Shown here piece after piece: positions 1-10,100 of a stretch of DNA of 64,000 nt. The stretch covers positions 297,847,482 through 297,911,481 of the forward strand of contig NC_133770.1 in the NCBI RefSeq assembly GCF_003597395.2, given 5' to 3'. This stretch comes from Chelonoidis abingdonii. Lineage: Eukaryota; Chordata; Testudines; Testudinidae. A program made the position numbers and the translations under genes. The number at the start of each line of letters is the position of its first letter. Position 1 is the stretch's first letter. The notes beneath the pieces are model-generated. The model was given only the letters and a program-made list of their open reading frames with translations, was not told the DNA's origin and made no database searches.

Positions 1-285
1 TTTTGTTTAACTAACCCCCTCATTTTTGTATAGTTCCCCCTTTTGAAATTAAATGCCACAGTGGTGGGCTGTTGAGGTGTTCTTCCCACCACAGGGATGT
101 TGAATGTTATTGTATTATGGTCACTATTTCCAAGTGGTCCTGCTATAGTTACCTCTTGGACCAGCTCCTGCGCTCCACTCAGGATTAAATCTAGAGTTGC
201 CAATCTCAACACACCCTGGGCGGGAGGGAATCTGGTGTTCTAAACAGCCATTTAGCACAATTGCAGGTTCTCCAAAGCTGACAAA
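1..285 (-). mobile_element. LINE-derived fragment (CR1/L2-like), minus orientation
   Basis: The text around 100-220 (loss-of-frame derivative of a LINE reverse-transcriptase region, including the 'commonest' phrase tcactatttccaagtggtcc) matches a family I know from many chelonian loci. It has no intact reading frame. The right edge is blurred; unique sequence begins before the Ly6 acceptor at 331-333. Assignment to CR1 versus a related LINE clade is by memory and uncertain. Confidence 0.4.
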
Positions 286-333
286 AAAAAGCAGAGCCAT
301 ACTCAGCAACTGCTATTTTGTTCCTCTTGACAG

Positions 334-1511
334 CCCAGTCCTTGCGATGCTACACCTGCAAAGAACCGACAGATCTCTCTGCATGCACCTTGGTCAGCAA
401 CTGCTCTGAGAACGACACCGCGTGCAGGACAACTGTGCATTCTGTAGACTCTGGTAAGTCTCATCCAATCACAGCAAATACAATAAACACGGCAAAGGAA
501 ATGCATCCCTGATGTAACTCGGTTATAACTTCTCTTTTCCTTCTACCCGCTTCCCCAGCCAGTGTGGCATTCCCCCCTATGCTGTCTTTGAGGAACCCAG
601 ATGGAGAAGTCCAAATTCAAATTTACAGAAGAAAGAGAATAGTCTATTTAACTGTACCCTAGTGGTAAATCACCAGAATCTGGGCTCTCTCTCCTTACTT
701 TGCTTTATCTACATATCAGGTGATCTTACCTCTCTAGCTTGTGGGGATCGGGTCTCCCTTTGTTCACTTTGCTTCACAGAAGCTTTGGCCGGCGCTGGTC
801 ATTTACAAAGAAGAATAACAATGCGCCGGTGCTAATTTTGCAGTAGCGTCTCCTGAACCCTCTGAATTGATAGTCTGCACTGTGCCATTATCGGAGAAAC
901 TAAATACTGCTCATATGGTTGTTCCCCATCATAATATGCAGTGGCTTTTCCCTTAATTTACACGGGCATCAGCTCAGAATCAGGCCCCTGGAGAGGACGG
1001 AAATACCAGCTGGTGCCTAGGTCTGAATTCCATTTAACTTTGGCACAGTGACTGTGTCTTCACATGCACATACAGAACAACTAGCACATTGTGAGTACCA
1101 CCGGATTATAGATACTAACTGAAGCCAATGAGCCTTTTTCCCGCTTGCACTCAGGCTCCTTTGAATATAGTTTGTTTACCCTTTTAAGGCCCCTTTCTAG
1201 TTCCAAGGCAGTGTCAAGTGGCCTTAGCATAAAGGAGAACTTAAATCTATAAACCTCCCTTCACCATTTCTCTCTCCCCGGTTTTTCCTAATCCATCCAT
1301 TATAGGTTACCCCTTTTTCGGGAACATCACCGTCTCCAAATCCTGTGCTAAGATGTGCATACCCTCCGACCCGGATGGAATCGGGGAGTCCCACCCTGAC
1401 TCGTGCTGTCGCACCGACCTGTGCAATACCGACGGCGTGCCAGAGCTGACAGCCAATGCCATGGCAATCACAGCTGCCGCTCTCTGGACCCTCCTGAGGG
1501 TCATGCTGTAG
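334..1511 (+). CDS. Ly6/uPAR-domain GPI-anchored protein, PSCA/LY6K position (5' exon missing)
   Basis: Two coding exons are visible: 334-453 (acceptor cag at 331-333, donor gtaagt at 454) and 1306-1511 (acceptor tatag, stop TAG at 1509-1511). Both introns are phase 1, the normal Ly6 layout. About 109 residues are encoded, with all ten Ly6 cysteines: CYTC near the start, one before each loop, KSCAKMC, and the closing SCCRTDLCN. Two N-glycosylation sequons (NCS, NIT) are present. After LCN comes a roughly 20-residue hydrophobic tail ending in LLRVML, expected for a GPI signal. The signal-peptide exon must lie before position 1. Orientation and place left of THEM6 fit PSCA or LY6K, but CYTCKEP and the DPDGIG loop look more like SLURP1/LYPD2, so I give no symbol. 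Probable role: cell-surface three-finger protein; ligand unknown. Confidence 0.85.
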
Positions 1512-2423
1512 CGCAGTGGGGTCTCAGGCAGAAGTCCTTCTGGCCAAGCTGCCCAACACGTGGAACTGTTAGACACTTGAGGGAGATATTTCTCCAGTTA
1601 ACTGTGGCTTCTTCGATTGATGCCGGGAATTTAATGAACCATTGGAGTTCAAAACCACTCAGCTTTGAAATCCTGGGCAGTGCTCTGCTCCCAGCTGCTA
1701 ATCAAGGGGACATGTTGCTTCAGCACTGATTGCATCCTGCCGCTGCACCCCTCCAGGGATGGGGACACGCGAGAGACGTGGCCATTCTGCATAGCAGGAG
1801 TTGTCAGGCAACAGGGACTGTGGGGGGTGGGCACTGTTCTGTGTTGGGGGATGGGGCAAGAGCAGGACATGGTCATGGCAGGCAGGTCAAAGAACTACCC
1901 AAACTCAACTCTCACCTAAAGCCTGTTTTCTTGTGCAGGGGATCTAGCATTTAACCTCAATCTTGCCACATTTGATTCCTTCCTCGCAGCTCCCAAGCAC
2001 TGCAGTCACCCGCTTCCTGTCCCATAAATAGCTTAACGTAGCGATTTCCTGTTCTCTGGGGGCATCAATTTCCACTTCCCATTTTCTCAGCACGCTTTTA
2101 TTTTGAACCCCAGGAGGACTGTTTTCAAATGCTGCTTAGGACAATGAGTGAAAGGAGCTTGAGGGCTCATCTGAGAGTTCCTCTAGGCTGCACATCCCGC
2201 TGCCCAGCTCAAGAGAGAGGCCCCGAGTTGGAAGGGCAGGGTGGGTTGTCAGGTCAGAAACAAGGGGTGGTAGCAGAGCTGCAGGTGCAGCCAGTAGGGA
2301 ATCTGCCTGCCCTTTGCCTGACGTGAAATAGTGATCTCAGGCATTTACTTTCAATTGCACTAAAATCCAGACAAGTTCCCAATAGACTTCAAACACCTGC
2401 CTCCACCTGCACCCCCACCCCAA

Positions 2424-2433
2424 AATAAATAAA
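2424..2433 (+). terminator. Candidate polyadenylation signal for the first Ly6 gene
   Basis: Two overlapping AATAAA hexamers occur at 2424-2429 and 2428-2433, about 0.9 kb after the Ly6 stop codon at 1511. They are the first such hexamers I found downstream on this strand. Whether they are used cannot be told from sequence. Confidence 0.35.
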
Positions 2434-5299
2434 AAGGAAATGTATTACTGGGCCACATCCAGTCTTCATAGTCCATTGAAGCATGTTCTCTGCTGAAGAT
2501 CTGACCCACTGAGGATCTGGCCCCTGACTCTTGAGAAATGTTTCTGAGGCACATTTGCCCCACCTCTGCAGTAAAACTGGATCCAGCATAACTGGATCCA
2601 TTTTGGAAATGGCTTGCCAGGGATTCCTAGCTCTGTCCCATCTAGGGAGGAGAATTTGAACTGTGCTCCACTCTCATTCCCATGACAAAGACTTTGGTGT
2701 GTGAGCTGCCCCGTTGAAATCAACAGGATGACTCACGTAAATGAGGGAAGGAGGTCTGGGCAGCAGGCCCTGAATTCCAGTCATAAATGTTTCACTTTGA
2801 CCAGCCTTTCCTCTGTGTTACCTTCCCATGCGGGATAAGATCCAGCTTCGCTCCCATGAACTCCGGCACATGGAAACTGACCAGAAACCTAATGGGCAAG
2901 GTGTCTGCTCTGTCCTCTGCTGCACACTGCCTCTAGCTGGTCCTTGCACTTGGCCTGGCTTGGGCCCATATGTTTGGAGTCCCACAAGGGGGCACAGCAT
3001 GAGCTTGTGGCGAGGGCAGAGGACTTGCCCTCTCATCATGGCTCTGCCACTGACTCCGTGTGCAATCCTGTTCAAGTCATGGGTTCATTGCTCCGTGCCT
3101 CAGTCTCCCCAGCTGTAACATGAAGACAGCTTCGTTGACACAGCTTTGTAAAGTGCTTTGAGATCTAGGGATGAAAAATGCTGAGTATTGCCATTAGAGG
3201 GGGCACACTGCCTAAGGCAGAGCAAGGTCTTGTCCTTGGGTTACTGCTGCCCTTCCATTTCAGACTGGTAAGCCCTCTTCCTTCCCATACCTCTGAGAGT
3301 CTGAACTCTAAATTCCAGAGCAGACCAACCTCACCATTATTATTTTTTAAAAGAAGGTCCCGATTTCCCCTTTCTACACTGTAAAGACTGGAGTTCAGCA
3401 TTATCTCTCTGGTCTTTTGATGCAGATCCCAAGCCAGAAGTGGTGACATGAGCAGAGCTGAATTCTCCACATTGTATTGTCTGAACATGTAAAGTTATTT
3501 GCCACGGTCTATACGAGGGGGAAGCTGGCAGGGGCCCTGAACTCCCAATGGGGCTATTGTTCAGGCTGGCAGGTTTGTGGAAGGATCCAACAAGCAAAGT
3601 CACATTCACCAGCTCTGCAACCTGTTCCTGTACAGTTCCAAACCATTGCCCAGGGACCGACTGCCCCCCTCCAATGGGGAACAACAATCTCACCACAGGC
3701 AACTAAAATTTGATAATGAGCATTTCAATCTAGCAGACAAAGATTGAACAAGATCCAATGGCTGGGACTTCAATCTCGACAAATTCAGACTTGGCAATAA
3801 AGTGCAAATTTTTAACGGGGCGGGCGGTAATTACAGAGGGTAATTGGAACAATTTACCAAGAGTCATGCTTGATTCTGAATCACTGGCAATTTTTCAATC
3901 AAGATTGGGGTTTTTTAAAAAAAAAAATCTGAAAAATCTGCTTTAGTTCAAAAATTCAGGGAAGTCTTATGGTCTGTCTTAGGCAGGAAGTCTGTTGTAA
4001 CCAATGGGCCTACAAATTCACCCTCATTGTGAGCGCTGCTATAAAAAGTAAGTGAACGTTTCGAAGATGTCACAACACCAACAACCCATGTTGCTGAGAA
4101 AAGGCACAAAAAGACTGAACTAGTCCAAACAAAAAGGCCGACCAATAGAACTCAGGGGCTGTGTTAAGATCATGCCTGGTAAACTATAGGAATTGAGGAG
4201 CAAAAATTAATAAACCAAAATTTGTATGTCAGATATTAGGCCTAATTGGTGAATAAAATAACATAGGAATGGGCTATTCCACCCATCACTACCTTTTGGG
4301 GTCCTTAAGAAAGAGACTTAGGGCAGAAACACTGGCTACTGGCGTGAACTTTGCCCCCCACATCTCCTGAAAGATGTCCTGGCCAGACTGGGCCGGAGAG
4401 AGGGTGCAGATGACATTACCACCGCTACCGGCTTCCACTAAATCCTGAATAGCACCTGGGATGTGAGACTTTGTCTCTGCCCTCCCGCACCTTGTGCTCT
4501 TCCTTCCCTGCCTGGCTTTTTTCTTGTTTCTATCCTTCTCTTTTTTCCTTCTGGCTTAGCTAGCCGAGACGGCATATTTTGCAGCACTTCTGTAAGCCTC
4601 TCACCCAAAAAAGGCGGCTAAAAGCACTGCCCTAAACAGCCCAATGCTGGCATGAGTTTGCCAGGTCTCAAAGCGGCTGATCAGCCCCTGTGCTGGGCCT
4701 GTTTGTAAGCATTGAGGTTGCATGTGAGAGTTACCACCAGAGACAGAAGCTACATTGTCTCTCTTTGCTGTTCTTTTCTCCCCCCTTTTGTGTGTGTTGC
4801 TCTTGTTTTGTCTTCTTGGAAATGAGATTGGATTTGAACAACAGCTCCCAGCCCATTTCTTCCCCACTCTCCCCAATCACATCTTGAATAGCATCAAAAA
4901 TACTGTCAGACAAGGGAGATTTTCCTTCTAAAAGCTCTCTCCCGCTAAAGGAAAAAGGGATGCAGTTAAAAGTCTGACTTAATGCTTTCCATGTCAAATG
5001 CTTGACCTTTTTCTTGTTTTTCTATGACTCTAATAAAAAAGTTAAACAAAAATGCAGTGGTGGGTTTGCCATGGTACTAAGCAGGCTGAGGTCTCTGTGT
5101 TCTAATCCTAGCCCTTGCTGAACACTGTTGGGTTATGTTAAGATCTTTGGCCCAAACATTCCATCTAAGTGAATGCAGCAGATCAGACTCCATCCCAGGG
5201 CTCCCTTCCGGCTTTATAATCTCAGCCAGCCACTCTGCAGAGGGAGCCTGGCTCAGGAAGCCCAAGTCACTGGGCAAGCCCTGGAAAGGTGACTTCGTC
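2434..5299. other. Intergenic DNA without recognisable gene
   Basis: No splice-flanked open frame or known protein motif is visible here. A MIR-like SINE lies at about 3012-3195. The rest (including an A-rich stretch near 3915 and a T/C-rich stretch near 4500-4560) I could not assign. Confidence 0.5.
3012..3195 (+). mobile_element. MIR/CORE-type SINE remnant
   Basis: The order 'ctctgccactgactc... caagtcatgg... gcctcagtctccccagctgtaa... aaagtgctttgagat' follows the MIR/CORE-SINE layout (tRNA-related part, then core, then tail). Strongly diverged and therefore old. Confidence 0.5.
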
Positions 5300-5302
5300 T
5301 AA

Positions 5303-6002
5303 GGCTCTGTCTACACTTGCAGAGTTTGGGGGCTGTCAGTTTCACCGGTGACAATGAACCGGTGAGAGAAAAGCGCTGGTTTGTGTACTCACTTACTTCC
5401 TCTGGCCTCAAGAGTGTTTACATTTGCAGCACTGCCATCCTCGCTGAGAGCAGAGCACTGAGGGCAGCTATCCCACAGTGCAGCTCTCTCCATTTTGAGG
5501 ATGGGTCTTGTGGGAAGAGAGAGGGGGGATGATCATGGCACATTCTGGGTCCCTGCACAGCATCCTCTCCCTAAACACTGATCAGCTCCAGCAGCTCAGC
5601 ATTGCTCCAAGCAGGGGATCCTTTGCTTCCTGGAGCAGCCATTGTCACCTGGCCAGATGATAAGTGAGCACTTGCAAAGAAAACAGGAAGGGGAGTTTCA
5701 AAGTTCCCAGGGCTTTACAGAGGGAGGGGTGGACGTCTGTTTACTGGCCTCAGAGCAGCAGAACTGCTGGCCAGAGTGGCCACCTAGGCACCCTGGGATA
5801 CCTTGCGGAGGCTAAAAGCTCTGTAAACAGGAAGAGCGTGTCTTCACTTGCACATGGCCGCAAAAGTATCACCGGTAAGAGCCACACGCCTCTCGTGCAA
5901 GTGGTTTTCTTTTTGCAGGGAAACTTCGGAGTGAGACGCTCCCAGGGGTTTTGCACCAAAAAGGGACTTTTGCGGCTTTAAATGGCAAGCCTAGATATGT
6001 CC
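5303..6002. mobile_element. Non-autonomous PIF/Harbinger-like element with TAA target duplication
   Basis: Left end ggctctgtctacacttgc and right end gcaagcctagatatgtcc form imperfect terminal inverted repeats. They are flanked by TAA at 5300-5302 and TAA at 6003-6005, the 3-bp TWA duplication typical of PIF/Harbinger. The 700-bp interior has internal palindromic pieces (accggtgacaatgaaccggtg; caccggtaag) and no transposase. It ends about 580 bp before the THEM6 start codon, at the edge of the CpG island. Confidence 0.65.
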
Positions 6003-6029
6003 TAAGGATCCTGGCTGAATCATGTGCCC

Positions 6030-7160
6030 AGACGGGTTGGCTGTAGCCCGCAAGCTGCCTCTGGAGATCCTGAGCACAGTCTGGGATGGAAGGAAGGAGG
6101 GGAGCGGCTCCTGCAGCGCTCCCAGGCACCTGAGCGAGGCTGGGAGAGGACTGAGCAGGGAGCCAGAGTTGCAGGAACCCGAGAGAAGCCGGGGCAGGCG
6201 GAGGCCAAGGCTGCCCACACTGGGGCAGGGGGATACAATACACGGAGACAAGACGGGGACAGCAGGGCTTGTGGTAGCCCTTGTGCACTGAGAAGCTCGG
6301 GCTGCCTGCAGCAGCCAGGAGGAAGGGCGGGGTGGGGCGAGATGCCTGCTGCAGTGCGGGCCCATATTGCTCGCGGGTGGAGCAGAGGGCGCCGGGCAAA
6401 CGGGCTGGGCTGGGGGGCGGATTGAACGGGGCCTTGCGGAGCAGGAAGGGGAGGAAGCAGCCGCGGCTCGGAGCCGGAACAAAGGGCGGGGGCGGGCAGC
6501 TTCTCGCTCCCTCCCCTTCCCGGCTCTGTAGGTGCTGCCGGGAGGCGGCGGCACCCGGGCGTCCCCGCTTCCTTCGCTGCGGCGATGCTGCTGCTGCTGC
6601 TGGGCGCGGGGGCCGCGTTGTTCTGCCTGCTGGACGCCTGGTACCTGCTGCGCCTGCCCCTGGCCGTGCTGCACGCCAAGTGGCTGCAGCCCCGGCTGCG
6701 GGACGTGCTGCAGGAGCAGAGCTGGCCGGGCCTGGTGCTGCCCTCCGACCTGGACTGGCTGCTGCACATGAACAACTCCCGCTACCTGCGCGAGGCCGAC
6801 CTGGCGCGCTGCGCCCACCTGGCGCGCTGCGGCATCTTCGACGCCCTGCGCGCCCTGGGGGGCAGCATGGTGCTGGCCGCCTCCTGCGCCCGCCACCGCC
6901 GCTCGCTGCGCCTCTTCGAGCGCTTCGCCGTGCGCACCCGCCTGCTGGGCTGGGACAGCCGCGCCTTCTACCTGGAGCAGCGGTTCGTGAGCCCCCGCCA
7001 GGGCTTCGTCTGCGCCCTGCTGCTCTGCCGCCTGCACGTGGTGGGCAGCAGCCCCGGGCGCCTGGTGCAGCACCTGTGCCAGAAACAGGTGAGGCCGCGC
7101 CTGGCCTGTCGGGGGCAGGATAAACGGGTTGGGTGGGGGGAGAACAACGCCCCGGGGAAA
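6030..7160 (+). promoter_or_regulatory. CpG island / promoter region of THEM6
   Basis: This stretch is extremely GC- and CpG-rich compared with the AT-rich flanks. It covers the DNA before the THEM6 start codon at 6585, all of exon 1, and the start of the intron. No TATA box is evident, as usual for CpG-island promoters. The transcription start cannot be placed from sequence alone. Confidence 0.7.
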
Positions 7161-10100
7161 CGGGCACCGCGGGAGGCACAACCCACCCGGAAACGGTGAT
7201 GGCCAGAAATGCTTAGTCGGAGCATTGCCCGTGATTATTCCCCGCTATTCGGCGCTGGTCAGGCCACATCTAGAGTATTGAGTCCAGTTTGGGGCCCCCC
7301 ATTGCAGCAAGGTTGTGGACAAACTGGGAAATAGTCCAGTGGAGGGCAACGAAAATGACCGGGGGCTGGGGCCAGGGCCGGCTCTAGGCACCAGTGCAGG
7401 CACCAGGTGCTTGGGGTAGCCCATGGAAGGGGGCATGCAGTGTAAAGGCCCCATCTTGCCAAGCTGCTATTCGGATGGGTAGGTGTGTCCATCTGCTCTC
7501 CAGTCAGACTGGGGTGAATCGTGTTACCTTGAGACAATCATTGTCTCTTGCATGTTTACAGATTGGATACAAAACGTGCCTTCCAGTATGACTGGGGTAG
7601 CCTGTGACGGGTTGGATCACTGATTTCCTCAGATCACCCTATCTTGAAGCTTACCCTTCCCCACAGGGGAATGAGCAGGGGGCTCATCCTCCCATTCTCA
7701 TAGCTGGGGATATTGGGTGGGAGTGGGAGGAGTGGAAAACTGCTGGATGCTCATGGTCATCTGTGCTGGAACCCTGTGTCTCTATCTGTGTGACAGGGAC
7801 CACTCCAATGGAGCTGCAGTGTTGACTTTACCTCATCTTCCTTCCAGGCCCTTGTCCTCCTTTCCCGAAGGCTCCCACAGTGCTCATAAGGAACAGCTAA
7901 TGTAGCTTCAGGAGTCACTACCTTCCCTTGGGGCTGGGGGGATGGGCTGCTGTCCTTCCCCCTCTCCACTGGGGCCCAACCCCTTCCACATGTGTCTACT
8001 TCTCCCTTTCCCCTGCATAGGAAGGGCTGCCTGTACCATCAGAGGACTTTCTCCACGTGTCCATCTCAAGGAACGAATGCCTTATACGGCCCATGAGCTG
8101 GGGAAGAGATCAGAATGGCAAGAGGCTACTGCAGTGTCCCAACCATGAGGGAGCAATTGTCCCTCAGATTACCAGGGACAGGTGGGGAGGGATAGCTCAG
8201 TGGTTTGACCATTGGCCCTCTAAACCCAGGGTTGTAAGTTCAGTCCTTGAGGGGGCCATTTAGGGATCTGAGGCAAAAATCTGTAAGTGACAGTACTTGG
8301 TCCCACTGTGCAGGCAGGGGACTCAACTTAAAGGTCCCTTCCAGCTCTGTGAGGTAAGCATATCTCCATATCATAAAAAACATATAATAAAGGTGTCACT
8401 CAGGGAGGCCAGGCCACACCCCCAGAGAGAGCCCCCCCTAATTCCATGAGCATTCATGGTGTACCATACAGTTTTTATACCTAAATGTGGCCCTCGGGCC
8501 AAAAAGTTTGCCGACCCCTGTGCTATGGCATCACTTTTTCCAGGGCTTAGTGCTGCTTTCCAACTTGGATATCACACTACGCATGAAGCATGCCCGCCAC
8601 CTACACAAGGCCAACATAGACTCATTCGTGTCCCGCTGCAGGATGTTCCAACCCCTCAGCCCCTTACAGAGCAGCACCATGCTGGGTGCCTCCTGCTCCC
8701 TTCCCCACCACCCCATGCTCCTCCTTAAGCACTTTGCCGTATGCACCCACCTGCTGGACTGGGACGCCCATGCCTGCTCCCTGGAGCAGCACTTTGTCAG
8801 CGCCCACCACGGCTTTGTCTGCGTTGTGCTCTTTGCTCGCACCATGTGATTAGCAGCAGCCCTGCCAGGAGAAGGTAAAGCCGGGTACCTCCGAGGAGTC
8901 GTGAAAGCCAGCAATGTGCAGTGTGGTCATAGGACTAACCCGTCAAAAGGAGACAGGAAATATCTGGGCACCAAAGCATGGTCTGAGTAATACAGCAGCC
9001 AGGATAGCCAGTCAGCTGCAGCTGCAAGCATGGAGGGAAGCTGGCACAGTGGGTTGCATGCTTACCTGGGACTAAGGACCTGGGCTCAAGTTCCTGCTCT
9101 GGCATGGGCTCCTTGTGTCAGTCAGTCTCTCAGTTCCCCATATGTGCAATGGGGATATTAGCACTGTCCTACCTCACAGGTGTAAGGGGGAAGAGAAATA
9201 GATTAAAGGTTGTAAGAAGCTCAGATACCATGTTAACAGGGGGCTGTCAACTGCTCTTGGGGCATTCTCTGTGGCGGTTTGAATTGATCCCTTACAATTA
9301 GACTAGCGCATAGTCTCAATTTAGGTTGCGTTCATCAGCCCTCAAACTCTAGCATTTGCAGTCTTCTTATGTCTCTTTGTCAGTTTCTTAGGGTACGTCT
9401 ACACTGCACGATTATTTCGAATTAGCTTAAACCGATATTACAAAACAGATCTAATAAAATCGGTTTAGCGCGTCCACAGTGGGATCCCGAAATCGATATG
9501 TTTGTCGTCCATGTCCAAAGCTACCAAGCGTTTCAGGAGCGGTGCACTGGTGGGTAGCTGTGTCCCCAGCTATCCCATAGTTCCCACTTCCGTGTGAGAG
9601 CACAAGTCCTGAATGGCAGAGCACTGCCCCGGTGTGCTGGGTACAGCTCACACCTATTGTGAAGGCAGCAGACAACCTTGGCGCTTTTTCGGCGAGTGCA
9701 TTGAGCAAAACCCAGAGCACAGCAACTTATCCCTTTTTTCACGTGTGGTGGGGGGAAATAAATCTGAGGGAGCGGTTCCCTGAACATGCCAGACACGTGT
9801 TTGAAGCCTACAGGAGGATTGGGACGTCAGCCAAGAAGGCAGAAATACTTTTCAGAGACTGCTGTGGACTGTGGGATAGCTTGGATCCTAGTACCCCCGT
9901 CCCTCCCTTCATGAGCGCCATTTGAGTCTCGGCTTCCGTTACGCTTGTCACGCAGCGCTGTGGTATCCTGGGATTTTTTATTCCCAAACGCTTTTGCAGT
10001 TCCGTGTTCTGTAACGGAGCCTGGATACAACAGATTTGGCTCCCTCATACAGCGATGCGACTCTAGTGATTCTCCCGTACGGCTATGCTGGAGCTCGTTT

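Noticed and set aside
5869..7181. Minus-strand open frames of up to 436 codons across the THEM6 CpG island
   Set aside because: They are antisense shadows of a GC-rich region: proline-, alanine- and arginine-rich with no domain. THEM6 on the plus strand explains the sequence.
8184..8260. tRNA-like sequence with A and B boxes
   Set aside because: Body and tail identify it as a tRNA-derived SINE, not a tRNA gene.
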